Positions 37,657 through 46,064 of a DNA stretch of 64,000 nt are shown here, one piece after another; the stretch's first letter is position 1; the number at the start of each line of letters is the position of its first letter. A program made the position numbers and the translations under genes. The stretch is from positions 2,666,001 through 2,730,000 of the forward strand of contig NZ_CP013362.1 in assembly GCF_001718315.1 (NCBI RefSeq), written 5' to 3'. The stretch is from Burkholderia diffusa (GTDB taxonomy: Bacteria; Pseudomonadota; Gammaproteobacteria; Burkholderiales; Burkholderiaceae). The notes beneath the pieces are model-generated. The model was given only the letters and a program-made list of their open reading frames with translations, was not told the DNA's origin and did not search any database.

Positions 37657-39054
37657 TCACGACGACGTGCGGGCCAGCTCCTCCCCTTCGCTCGGCAACG
37701 CGGGTTCGCGCGTGAGCCGCGGAATGTGCCGCCGCATCGCGAGCAGCGCGACGCACACCACGCTCATCGCGACGGCCAGCATCGTCAAATACGCCGTCGC
37801 ACCGCCCGCAGTGATGACAATCGCGCCCACGAACGCGCTGAGGATCGCGCCGAGCCGGCCGAACGCGAGCGCGCTCGCGGTGCCGGTCGCGCGCACCGCC
37901 GTCGGGTAGATGTACGCGCACAGCGCATACATCGTCGACTGCACCGCGTTGACGAACAGGCCATGCACGCCGAGCCCGACGATCAGCCAGCCCGTGTGGC
38001 GCCCCGCATCGACACCCAGCAGCCACACTGCGCTCGCCGCGCCGCCGATGCTGCACAGCGCGAGCGGCCAGCGCGAACCCGCATGCGCGATCGTCCACGC
38101 GCACAGCAGCGCACCGATCACGCCGCCGAGGTTGTACGCGGTGAGTCCCGAACCCGCGACCGACACGCTCAGCCCGCTCGCGGCTAGCATCGTCGGCAGC
38201 CAGCTGAACGCCGCATATACGGCGAGCAGGCACATGAAGAACGCGCACCACAGCGCGATCGTGTCGCGCGCCTGGCCGCCGGCGAACAACGCGCCGAAGC
38301 CGGCGCGTGCGCCGGGTGCGCGTGCGTCGCGAAGATCGGTGAACGCGGTGCCGGGCGCGACCGGCCGCTGCATGCGCGCGAGCAATGCGCCGAGTTCCGG
38401 CCAGCGTGCGGGGCGCCGCGCCAGGAAACGCGGCGATTCGGGCAGCGCACGCACGAGCACGAAGCCGAGCACGAGCGGCAGCGCGCCGCCAGCGAAGAAC
38501 AATCCGCGCCAGCCGTAGCGCGGCAGCACCTCGTGCGCGAACAGCCCGGCCAGCATGCCGCCGAGCGGCACGCAGACGATCGTCGCCGTCACCATCATCG
38601 TGCGACGCCGCGCGGGCGTGTATTCGGCCGTCATCGTCGTGGCCGTCGGCAGCGCGCCGCCGATCCCGAGCCCCGCGCAGAAGCGCAGCATCGCGATCGT
38701 CGCGACATTCGGCGCGAAGCCGATCGCGCAGGTCGCGATGCCGAACAGAAACACGCTGCCGATCAGGGCCTGGCGGCGCCCGAAACGGTCCGCGACGAGG
38801 CCCGCGCACGCGCTGCCGATGCCCATCCCGATCAGCCCGGCGGCCACCGCCGGCGCGAATGCGCCGCGTGTGATTCCCCATTCCCGGATCAGCACCGGAA
38901 TCGCGAAGCCGATCAGCTGGCCGTCGAAGCCGTCGAGCACGATCGCGAGCGCGGCGAGCAGCACCACGCAACGCTGCATCGTCGTGAACGGTCCGTCGTC
39001 GAGCGTCGCGCCGATGTCGACCGGTGGCGGCTGCAATCCGTCGCGCGTGCTCAT
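37657..39054 (-). CDS. MFS transporter, aromatic-acid:H+ symporter (AAHS) type
   Basis: This 465-residue transporter has twelve membrane helices. The first helix contains AIVLDGFDGQLIGFAIPVL, the acidic DGFD motif characteristic of the AAHS group (BenK, PcaK). The loop motif VADRFGRRQALIG is at about 88-100. AAHS carriers import benzoate, hydroxybenzoates and related acids, so a mandelate or benzoylformate substrate fits the upstream operon. The ATG at 39054 has GGGAGG close by and overlaps the stop of a short upstream frame. It converges on kynA with a 27-bp gap, so tryptophan-derived acids are an alternative substrate class. Confidence 0.85.
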   Translation of the reverse strand: MSTRDGLQPPPVDIGATLDDGPFTTMQRCVVLLAALAIVLDGFDGQLIGFAIPVLIREWGITRGAFAPAVAAGLIGMGIGSACAGLVADRFGRRQALIGSVFLFGIATCAIGFAPNVATIAMLRFCAGLGIGGALPTATTMTAEYTPARRRTMMVTATIVCVPLGGMLAGLFAHEVLPRYGWRGLFFAGGALPLVLGFVLVRALPESPRFLARRPARWPELGALLARMQRPVAPGTAFTDLRDARAPGARAGFGALFAGGQARDTIALWCAFFMCLLAVYAAFSWLPTMLAASGLSVSVAGSGLTAYNLGGVIGALLCAWTIAHAGSRWPLALCSIGGAASAVWLLGVDAGRHTGWLIVGLGVHGLFVNAVQSTMYALCAYIYPTAVRATGTASALAFGRLGAILSAFVGAIVITAGGATAYLTMLAVAMSVVCVALLAMRRHIPRLTREPALPSEGEELARTSS

Positions 39055-39134
39055 GCGACCTCCCGTGCGCCACGCGTCGGCGGCAAGGTGCGCGCACGGC
39101 GCGCGGCAAGACAACGGCATTCGATGACTTTCAT
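39051..39134 (-). CDS. Possible 27-residue leader peptide before the MFS gene
   Basis: A short frame starts at an ATG preceded by TGGAGAC at 3-9 nt. It encodes MKVIECRCLAARRARTLPP followed by eight more residues. Its TGA overlaps the transporter ATG as ATGA. The peptide is Arg-rich with two Cys close together and matches no family I know. It may be a coupling leader peptide or a chance frame. It lies in the 248-bp gap between the KPR-family gene and the transporter, which otherwise shows nothing. Confidence 0.35.
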   Translation of the reverse strand: MKVIECRCLAARRARTLPPTRGAREVA

Positions 39135-39302
39135 GGCGTCTCCAGTTGTCCGGGCTGGCGCGCCGGCGCGTGCCCGGATCTCATGCTGCATGGTCGGCCG
39201 GCGTTCATGCATCGTGGCCGGCCCCGCATCCTGTCCAGTCCGTCTCCGATCCGGCGACGTCGCCTGCATGCGGCGCGCCCGCATCTCCCGCCGGCGCGAT
39301 GC

Positions 39303-40247
39303 TCAGTCGCCGCGCGCGTCGATCAGCCTGACGAGCGCGAGCAGCGTATCGGTGTGCGGAACCGCGATACCCGTCTCGCGCGCAGCCGCGACGATCTTGC
39401 CGTTGATCGCGTCGATCTCGGTGCGGCGGCCCGCGAGCACGTCCTGCAGCATCGACGGCCGATGGCCGCGATGCGCGTGGATCGCATGCTCGACGTTGCG
39501 CGCGATGCGCTCGCCGTCCACCGCGATGCCTTTCGCATGCGCGACGGCGGCCGTCTCCGCCGCGATCGCGAGTGCAAGCCGCGGGCCGCCGGGCTCGCGG
39601 CCAAGCTGGTCGACCGTGCAACCCGTCGCCGCGCACAGCGTATTGAGCGCCGCGTTGAACGCGACCTTTTCCCAGATCGCGGCCCACACGTCGGCATCGA
39701 GCGAACACGCGAGGCCGGCACGCGAGAACGCGTCGGCCACGGCCGCCGCGAACGGGCGCGCCGTGCCGTCGGCCGTCATCATGCGGATCGTGCCGGCGCC
39801 GTGCGAGCGCACGTGCCCGGCGCCGGCGAAGTCGGCCGGCCACGTCGTGACGCCGACCAGAATCCGTTCGAGCGGCACGAACGCGTTCAGCGTCTCGACG
39901 TTGCCGAGCCCGTTCTGCAGCGTCAGCACGTAGGGGCGCGACGTCAGCAAAGCGCGCACGCCTTCGAGCGCCTCACGCGTGTGCAGCGATTTCGTGAAAA
40001 CGATCAGCAAATCGAACGGCATGTCGGGCGATGCGCTTGCCTGCGCATTCGCCGTTTCCGGCCGGATGGCCTGCAACGCGCGGATGCGGCGTTCGCCGCG
40101 ATCGTCGTCGATACACAATCCGTCACGCCGGATCGCATCGAGATGCGCATCGTTCACGTCGATCAGCGTGACGGCCTCGCCGTGCTCGGCCAGCCGCGCG
40201 CCGAACAGCGAGCCCATGGCGCCGGCGCCGAGAATCGCGATCTTCAT
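39303..40247 (-). CDS. Ketopantoate-reductase family protein; possible D-mandelate dehydrogenase
   Basis: This 314-residue NAD(P)-dependent enzyme has the KPR fold. ILGAGAMGSLFGARLAEHG lies at about 4-22 with an Asp after the second strand (TLIDVND), which suggests NAD preference. FTKSLHT (about 84-90) and the catalytic Lys in WEKVAFNAALNTLCA (about 186-200) follow. The acidic residue and the context argue against a plain panE role. It lies 13 bp after the aldehyde dehydrogenase in the benzoylformate operon. KPR-family D-mandelate dehydrogenases are known from enterococci, so oxidation of D-mandelate to benzoylformate is a good guess. Genome annotations would call it 2-dehydropantoate 2-reductase. 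Confidence 0.85.
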   Translation of the reverse strand: MKIAILGAGAMGSLFGARLAEHGEAVTLIDVNDAHLDAIRRDGLCIDDDRGERRIRALQAIRPETANAQASASPDMPFDLLIVFTKSLHTREALEGVRALLTSRPYVLTLQNGLGNVETLNAFVPLERILVGVTTWPADFAGAGHVRSHGAGTIRMMTADGTARPFAAAVADAFSRAGLACSLDADVWAAIWEKVAFNAALNTLCAATGCTVDQLGREPGGPRLALAIAAETAAVAHAKGIAVDGERIARNVEHAIHAHRGHRPSMLQDVLAGRRTEIDAINGKIVAAARETGIAVPHTDTLLALVRLIDARGD

Positions 40248-40260
40248 CGTCGGCGGCCTC

Positions 40261-41712
40261 TCAGAACGGATAGTGGCGCGGCGCGGTCTGCACGGTGATC
40301 CAGCGCAGATCCGTGAACGCGGCGATGCCGGCCTTGCCGCCGAAGTGGCCGAAGCCGCTGTCCTTCACGCCGCCGAACGGCATTTGCGCCTCGTCGTGCA
40401 CGGTCGGACCGTTCACGTGGCAGATGCCCGATTCGATGCGCGCCGCGACCCGCATCGCACGGGCGACGTCGCGGCTGAATACGGCCGACGCCAGACCGAA
40501 CGCGTTGTCGTTCGCGCAGCGAATCGCAGCCGCCTCGCCGTCGACCCGCACGATGCCCTTCACCGGCCCGAACGATTCCTCCGCGTAGATCCGCATCGCG
40601 GGCGTCACGTGATCGAGCAGCGTCGCGGGGAACAGCGTGCTGTCCGACTTGCCGCCGCACAGCAGCGTCGCGCCATGCGCGAGCGCATCGTCGATCAGCG
40701 CATTGCAGCGCTCGACGGCCTTCATGTCGATCAGCGAACCGAGCACGACCGGCCCTTGGCGCGGATCGCCGAGCGGCAGCGACGCGGCCTTGGCCGCGAG
40801 CTTCGCGACGAATGCGTCGGCGATCGACGCATCGACGACGATCCGCTCGGTCGACATGCAGATCTGTCCGGAATTCGCGAACGCGCCGAATGCGGCCGCC
40901 GCGACCGCCGCGTCGAGATCCGCATCGTCGAGCACGACGAACGGCGCCTTGCCGCCGAGTTCGAGCACCGACGGCTTCAGATGACGCGCGCACGCTTCGG
41001 CGACGATCCGCCCGACGCGCGTCGAGCCGGTGAAGTTCACGCGGCGCACGGCCGGATGTGCGATCAACGCGTCGACGACGGCTCCCGCATCCTCGGGCGC
41101 GTTCGTCACGAAGTTGACGACGCCCGCCGGCAGCCCGGCCTCCTGCAGCGCCTCGACGATGAGTCCGTGCGTGACGGGGCACAGCTCGGAGCCCTTCAGC
41201 ACGACCGTGTTGCCGCACGCGAGCGGCAGCGCGAGCGCACGCGTCGCGAGGATCACCGGCGCGTTCCACGGCGCGATGCCGAGCACCACGCCGGCCGGCT
41301 GCCGCATGCCCATCGCGAGCGAACCGGGCACGTCGGACGGGATCAGCTCGCCGCCGATCTGCGTGGTCAGCGACGCAGCCTCGACGAGCCCGCTCGCGGC
41401 CAGGTGCACGTTGAAGCCCGCCCACAGCGCCGACGCGCCGGTCTCGGCCGCCATCGCGGCGACGAACTGATCGTGCTTCGCTTCGAGCGCGGCGGCAGCC
41501 TTCAGCAGCAGCGCGCGGCGCGCGCCCGGGCCGAGCACGGCCCATTCGGGAAACGCGCGGGCGGCCGCGTCGGCCGCCGCGCGCGCATCGTCGAGCGTGC
41601 AGGCAGGCGCGGCCGACGCGACTTCTCCGTCGAGCGGGTTACGGCGCACGAAGGTCGCGCCGCTGGACGAATGGCGGCGTTCGCCGCCGATCAGCATCGA
41701 TACGGTTTGCAT
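40261..41712 (-). CDS. NAD(P)-dependent aldehyde dehydrogenase, probably benzaldehyde dehydrogenase
   Basis: This 483-residue aldehyde dehydrogenase resembles the benzaldehyde, salicylaldehyde and vanillin dehydrogenase subgroup. Key sequences are GIAPWNAPVILATRALALPLACGNTVVLKGSE (about 144-175) and NFTGSTRVGRIVAE (about 220-233). The catalytic Glu lies in LELGGKAPFVVL (about 247-258), and the catalytic Cys in NSGQICMSTERI (about 278-289). MPFGGVKDSGFGHFGG is near the end. It follows benzoylformate decarboxylase by 30 bp, and that enzyme releases benzaldehyde, so benzoate is the expected product. Confidence 0.88.
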   Translation of the reverse strand: MQTVSMLIGGERRHSSSGATFVRRNPLDGEVASAAPACTLDDARAAADAAARAFPEWAVLGPGARRALLLKAAAALEAKHDQFVAAMAAETGASALWAGFNVHLAASGLVEAASLTTQIGGELIPSDVPGSLAMGMRQPAGVVLGIAPWNAPVILATRALALPLACGNTVVLKGSELCPVTHGLIVEALQEAGLPAGVVNFVTNAPEDAGAVVDALIAHPAVRRVNFTGSTRVGRIVAEACARHLKPSVLELGGKAPFVVLDDADLDAAVAAAAFGAFANSGQICMSTERIVVDASIADAFVAKLAAKAASLPLGDPRQGPVVLGSLIDMKAVERCNALIDDALAHGATLLCGGKSDSTLFPATLLDHVTPAMRIYAEESFGPVKGIVRVDGEAAAIRCANDNAFGLASAVFSRDVARAMRVAARIESGICHVNGPTVHDEAQMPFGGVKDSGFGHFGGKAGIAAFTDLRWITVQTAPRHYPF

Positions 41713-41742
41713 GGATTCTCCGGAACGACGCGCACACGCGCG

Positions 41743-43359
41743 TCAGGCTACCTCGACGTCGATGACCACGGGCGTACCGGCCCGCAGCGCATCCGTCAGC
41801 GTGTCATGCAGGCGCGCGGCATCGGCGACACGGATGCCGCGGCACCCCATCCCTTGCGCGAGCGCGACGAAATCCAGATCCGGCAGATCGGTGCCCTGCA
41901 CCGGATCGTCGGGGCCGAAGCCGAACACGGGCGCGAAATCCTGCAGCGCCGCGTAACGCCGATTGTTCAGGATCACGAACGTGATCGGCAGCTTCAGCTG
42001 CGCGGCGCTCCACAATGCCTGGATCGAATAGAGGCTCGATCCGTCGCCGATCAGGCCGATCACGCGCCGCCCCGGCCGCGCGAGCGCGACGCCGACCGCG
42101 GCCGGCATCCCGTAGCCGAGCCCGCCGCTGTCCATCGTGTAGAACGTGCCGCTGCGCGTGAACGGCAGGTGTGCCTGCATCACCGGCCGCGCGCTCGGCG
42201 CCTCCTCGACGACGATGTCATGCGCGTCTCGTACGTCCGCGAGCGTCTGCAGCGCGAAGGCCACCGACATCCGCTCGCCGGCGGCCGGCGCCTCGGCGCG
42301 CGGGCGCGGCGGTCGCGGCGCGGGCATCGGCCGCTCGGGCGGCGCCGGCCTCGCCAGCAGGTCGCGTGCCGCGAGCCGCAGGTTGCCGACGACCGCGTCG
42401 CCCGACGGCGTCCATGCGGCGGTGCCGGGATCGTCGACGAGCTGCACGAGCGTGGCGCCCGGCGGCACGTGCGGGCCGCTGCCTTCGATGTGATAGGTGA
42501 ACGCGGGCGCGCCGAACGCGAACACGAGGTCGTGCCCGTCGAGCTGCGAGACGATCTTCTCGCGGATCGCGGGCAGGAAGCCGGCGAACAGCGGGTGATC
42601 TTCGGGAAAACTGCAGCGGCCCGACATCGGCGCGACGTACACGCTGGCCCGGTGCCGCTCGGCAAGCCGCACGACGTCGTCCCACGCACCGGCCCGATCG
42701 ACGGCCGCGCCGACCACCAGCGCGGGGCGCCGCGCGGCATCGAGCGCGTCGCCGAGCCGCGCGAGCGCTTCGGGATCGGGCCGCACGACGCTGCTTACCG
42801 CGCGGCGCGGCAGCAACTCGGCCGGCTGATCCCAGTCGTCGACCGGAATCGACACGAACACAGGCCCGCGCGGCTCCTGCATCGCGATCCGGTACGCGCG
42901 CGCGATCGCGGCCGGCACGTCCTGCGCACGCGCGGGCTCGATGCTCCATTTCACGTACGGCTTCGGCAGCTCGGCGGCCTGCGTCGCGCCGAGGAACGGA
43001 TCGAACGGCAGGATCGCGCGCGCCTGTTGGCCCGCGGTGACGATCAGCGGCGTCCGGTTCCTGAACGCGGTGAACAGGTTGCCCATCGCGTTGCCGACGC
43101 CGGCCGCCGAATGCAGGTTGACGACCGCCGCGTTGCCGGTGGCCTGCGCGTGACCGTCCGCCATCCCGACCACGACGGCCTCCTGCAGGCCGAGCACGTA
43201 GCGGAAATCGGCGGGGAAATCGCGGAACATCGGGAGCTCGGTCGAGCCGGGATTGCCGAACACGCGATCGATGCCGAACTGGCGAAACAAATCGATGACG
43301 GCATCGCGGACGGTGATCGCGGCGGCCGTTGCGGCGGAATGGGACGGGGTGCCGGTCAT
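41743..43359 (-). CDS. mdlC: Benzoylformate decarboxylase
   Basis: This ThDP enzyme removes CO2 from benzoylformate to give benzaldehyde in the mandelate pathway. The 538 residues have the ThDP-activating Glu in LGLQEAVVVGMADGHAQATG (about 53-72) and LHSAAGVGNAMGNLFTAFRNRTP (about 80-102), including the His-containing segment. The ThDP-binding GDGSSLYSIQALWSAAQLKLPITFVILNN lies at about 438-466. The layout is that of MdlC rather than acetolactate synthase, although other 2-oxo acids are possible. The ATG at 43359 has GAGGAG upstream, while a start 20 codons earlier would run into the operator region. It is the first gene of a four-gene operon. Confidence 0.87.
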   Translation of the reverse strand: MTGTPSHSAATAAAITVRDAVIDLFRQFGIDRVFGNPGSTELPMFRDFPADFRYVLGLQEAVVVGMADGHAQATGNAAVVNLHSAAGVGNAMGNLFTAFRNRTPLIVTAGQQARAILPFDPFLGATQAAELPKPYVKWSIEPARAQDVPAAIARAYRIAMQEPRGPVFVSIPVDDWDQPAELLPRRAVSSVVRPDPEALARLGDALDAARRPALVVGAAVDRAGAWDDVVRLAERHRASVYVAPMSGRCSFPEDHPLFAGFLPAIREKIVSQLDGHDLVFAFGAPAFTYHIEGSGPHVPPGATLVQLVDDPGTAAWTPSGDAVVGNLRLAARDLLARPAPPERPMPAPRPPRPRAEAPAAGERMSVAFALQTLADVRDAHDIVVEEAPSARPVMQAHLPFTRSGTFYTMDSGGLGYGMPAAVGVALARPGRRVIGLIGDGSSLYSIQALWSAAQLKLPITFVILNNRRYAALQDFAPVFGFGPDDPVQGTDLPDLDFVALAQGMGCRGIRVADAARLHDTLTDALRAGTPVVIDVEVA

Positions 43360-43393
43360 GCTCGGGCGTCTCCTCGGTGGCTTGGCGGTTTCC

Positions 43394-43428
43394 ACAGTAT
43401 CGAAGCGCGAGTCATTCACCGATACTGT
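43394..43428. promoter_or_regulatory. Perfect inverted repeat between mdlC and its LysR regulator
   Basis: ACAGTATCG (43394-43402) and CGATACTGT (43420-43428) are exact inverse complements with a 17-bp spacer. They lie centrally in the 99-bp divergent gap. The arrangement fits paired LysR-type half-sites that control both genes. Confidence 0.7.
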
Positions 43429-43458
43429 ATTTTTTGCGAAAAGCCATTACGGTTCGGC

Positions 43459-44370
43459 ATGACTTTCGATCTCCGACAATTGCGCGCCTTCACGACCATC
43501 GTCGCGTGCGGCAGCCTCGGCCGCGCGGCCGACGCACTGCACGTGACGCAGCCGGCGCTGAGCCGGATCCTGAAGCGGCTAGAGGATCAGGTCGGCGCGC
43601 CGCTGTTCGAGCGCCATTCGAAAGGCGTGCAGCTGACGGCATTCGGCGACGCGCTGCTGCCGCACGCGACGCTGCTGCAGCACGAGGCCGAGCATGCGCG
43701 CGAGGAACTCGATGCGATGCGCGGCTTCGCGAAGGGCACGATCAAGGTCGGCACGGTGGGCAGCATCGCGAGCCTCGTGCTGCCGGTCGCGGTCGGCCGC
43801 GTGCTCGACCGCTGGCCGAACCTGCGCGTCGAGATTCTCGAAGGCGTGTGGGACCGGCTCGCGCAAGGGCTGAACAAGCACGAGATCGATCTCGCGCTGT
43901 CCGCGCACGGGCCCGACACCGACGAGATCGTCGCGATTCCGGAGTGCCGCTGGGAAGATCGCAGCCACATCGTTGCCGCGCCGCACCATCCGCTGCGCAT
44001 GCTCGGCCGCGCACCGACGCTCGCCGACACGCTGCACGCGCGCTGGGCGATTCCGCCACGCGGCACCGCGCCGTTCGACCACATGCGCGCGACCTTCGGC
44101 GCGCAAGGGCTCGCCCTTCCAGACATCGCGGTCGAAACGCGCTCGGTCACGACGCTGAAGAGCCTCGTCGCGCATGCCGGCTTCCTGAGCTGGATGGCCG
44201 AGCCGATGTACGGCGCCGAACAGCGCGCCGGCACGATCGACACGCTGCCCGTGCGCGAGGTCGTCGCGGTGCGCACGCTCACCGCGTTCCGGCGCCGCCA
44301 CGGGATCCTGCCCGGACCGGCCGGCAAGCTGCTCGACGAACTCGTCGCGCTCACGCGCGAGCAGCGCTGA
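43459..44370 (+). CDS. LysR-family regulator of the benzoylformate operon
   Basis: This 303-residue LysR-type regulator has an N-terminal winged helix-turn-helix (MTFDLRQLRAFTTIVACGSLGRAADALHVTQPALSRILKRLEDQ, about 1-44). A type 2 periplasmic-binding-protein-like effector domain begins near residue 90 (IKVGTVGSIASLVLPVAVGRVL). It is divergent from mdlC, and a perfect 9-bp inverted repeat lies between them, so it probably controls that operon. The effector is probably mandelate, benzoylformate or benzoate, by inference from the operon. The ATG at 43459 opens the standard LysR N-terminus. Confidence 0.9.
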   Translation: MTFDLRQLRAFTTIVACGSLGRAADALHVTQPALSRILKRLEDQVGAPLFERHSKGVQLTAFGDALLPHATLLQHEAEHAREELDAMRGFAKGTIKVGTVGSIASLVLPVAVGRVLDRWPNLRVEILEGVWDRLAQGLNKHEIDLALSAHGPDTDEIVAIPECRWEDRSHIVAAPHHPLRMLGRAPTLADTLHARWAIPPRGTAPFDHMRATFGAQGLALPDIAVETRSVTTLKSLVAHAGFLSWMAEPMYGAEQRAGTIDTLPVREVVAVRTLTAFRRRHGILPGPAGKLLDELVALTREQR

Positions 44371-44448
44371 CGCCTTTCCCCTTCCGGCCCGGCTTCCGCG
44401 CGGCCAGCGCGCCGCCGCAGCGCACCATCGAAATGCCATGTCCGCGCC

Positions 44449-44477
44449 TTGACTTTCGCTCGCCCGAATACGATCAT
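44449..44477 (+). promoter_or_regulatory. Promoter of dalD
   Basis: TTGACT (5 of 6) and GATCAT (4 of 6) are spaced 17 bp apart. The -10 lies inside the left arm of the palindromic operator. The predicted transcript starts near 44484, about 60 nt before the dalD ATG. The same arrangement occurs before the polyol operon at 57150-57178. Confidence 0.65.
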
Positions 44478-44509
44478 TCGCTCACATAAAGAGCAAATGA
44501 TCGTATTCG
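44465..44509. promoter_or_regulatory. Palindromic operator upstream of dalD (probable SorC-type site)
   Basis: Two 19-bp arms, CGAATACGATCATTCGCTC and GAGCAAATGATCGTATTCG, are inverse complements with a single mismatch around the 7-nt centre ACATAAA. The site covers the -10 and the start of transcription of dalD, which suits repression. A close relative of it precedes the divergently oriented polyol ABC operon. The SorC-family gene at 47637 is the obvious regulator candidate. Confidence 0.75.
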
Positions 44510-44542
44510 ACAGGAAAGACTGGCACGAACAGGAGACACCGG

Positions 44543-45937
44543 ATGAGCGAATCGTCCTCCGCCCGCGCGCCCGTGCTGCTGCACATCGGCGCGGGCTCGT
44601 TCCACCGCGCGCATCAGGCGTGGTATCTGCATCGCGTGAACGCGGCCGTGCCGGCCGACGAACGCTGGTCGCTGACCGTCGGCAACATCCGCGACGACAT
44701 GCGCGCGACGATGGACGCGCTCGCCGCGCAGCACGGCGCGTACACGCTCGAAACCGTCACGCCGCAGGGTGAGCGCGCATACGAGACGGTCCGCGCGATC
44801 TCGCGCGTGCTGCCGTGGTCGATCGACCTCGCCGCGTTGATCGACGCGGGCGCCGATCCGGCCTGCCGGATCGTGTCGTTCACCGTGACCGAAGGCGGCT
44901 ACTACCTTGACGAACACAACCGGCTCGACGTCGCGAACGTCGATCTCGCGGCCGACCTGCAGGGCGCGCGCACGACGCTGTACGGCGCGCTCGCGGCGCT
45001 GCTCGCCGAACGCGTGAAGCGCGGCGCGGGCCCGCTCACGCTGCAGAGCTGCGACAACCTGCGCAACAACGGCGCGCGCTTTCGCGCGGGCATGCGTGAA
45101 TTCCTCGAACGGCGCGACGAGGACGGCCTGCTTGCATGGTTCGATGCGAACGTCGCGACGCCGAGCGCGATGGTCGACCGCATCACGCCGCGCCCGACCG
45201 CCGACGTGCGCGAACGCGTGCGCGCGGCCACGGGCGTCGACGATGCATGCCCGGTGATGGGCGAATCGTTCATCCAGTGGGTGATCGAGGATCGCTTCGC
45301 AGCCGGCCGGCCGCGCTGGGAGCTGGCCGGCGCGGAGCTGGTCGACGACGTGCACCCGTACGAAGAAGCGAAGATCCGCATCCTGAACGCAACGCACAGC
45401 TGCATCGCGTGGGCCGGCACGCTCGCGGGCTACACGTACATCCATGAGGGTACGCACGATGCGGCGATTCGCCGGTTCGCGCACGACTACGTGACGCAGG
45501 ACGTGATTCCGTGTCTCAGTCCGAGCCCGCTCGATCTCGAACGCTACCGCGACGTCGTGCTCGAACGCTTCGGCAACCCGTACGTGCTCGACACGAACCA
45601 GCGCGTCGCGGCCGACGGCTTCTCGAAGATTCCCGGCTTCATCGCGCCGACGCTCGCCGAATCGCTCACACGCGGCGCGGCGCCGGTCGCCACGGCCGTG
45701 TTGCCGGCGCTGTTCCTGCGCTTTCTCGAACGCTGGGCGCGCGGCTTGCTGCCGTATGCATACCAGGACGGCGTAATGGACGACGGCGTCGCGCGCGCGA
45801 TCGTCGAAGCCGACGACCCGGTCGTCGCGCTGTGCAGGAGTCGTGCGCTATGGGGCTCGCTCGCCGGCAACGCGGCGCTGTTCGAAGCGCTGCGCGCCGG
45901 GCTCGCACGCGTCGACGCATGGCTCGCGCAGCGCTGA
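44543..45937 (+). CDS. dalD: D-arabinitol 4-dehydrogenase
   Basis: This 464-residue member of the long-chain mannitol dehydrogenase family would oxidise D-arabinitol to D-xylulose with NAD. The nucleotide motif HIGAGSFHRAHQAWYLH is at about 14-30. The central SFTVTEGGYY and NLRNNGARFR follow, and the catalytic Lys-x4-Asn-x2-His pattern is in AKIRILNATHSCIAW (about 276-290). The assignment to arabinitol rather than mannitol rests on similarity to DalD and on the xylulokinase gene 127 bp downstream, which would take the product. GGAGAC precedes the ATG. It is controlled by a palindromic operator just upstream. Confidence 0.87.
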   Translation: MSESSSARAPVLLHIGAGSFHRAHQAWYLHRVNAAVPADERWSLTVGNIRDDMRATMDALAAQHGAYTLETVTPQGERAYETVRAISRVLPWSIDLAALIDAGADPACRIVSFTVTEGGYYLDEHNRLDVANVDLAADLQGARTTLYGALAALLAERVKRGAGPLTLQSCDNLRNNGARFRAGMREFLERRDEDGLLAWFDANVATPSAMVDRITPRPTADVRERVRAATGVDDACPVMGESFIQWVIEDRFAAGRPRWELAGAELVDDVHPYEEAKIRILNATHSCIAWAGTLAGYTYIHEGTHDAAIRRFAHDYVTQDVIPCLSPSPLDLERYRDVVLERFGNPYVLDTNQRVAADGFSKIPGFIAPTLAESLTRGAAPVATAVLPALFLRFLERWARGLLPYAYQDGVMDDGVARAIVEADDPVVALCRSRALWGSLAGNAALFEALRAGLARVDAWLAQR

Positions 45938-46064
45938 CACGCAGCGCCCCGCGGCCTGCCAGCCGGCCGCCCGCGAGCGGCCGCGCATCCGGGCGAACCT
46001 GCGTTGGCATGGCCGCGCACGTGCGGCTAAAGTAGCGACTCCTCACTGACGCAACGGATCGCTC

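Noticed and set aside
39979..44370. A very long uninterrupted plus-strand frame of over 1400 codons
   Set aside because: Only its last 303 codons are a real gene (the LysR regulator). The rest lies antisense to the KPR-family, aldehyde dehydrogenase and benzoylformate decarboxylase genes, and is arginine- and histidine-rich without any domain, as expected from the scarcity of stop codons in GC-rich DNA.
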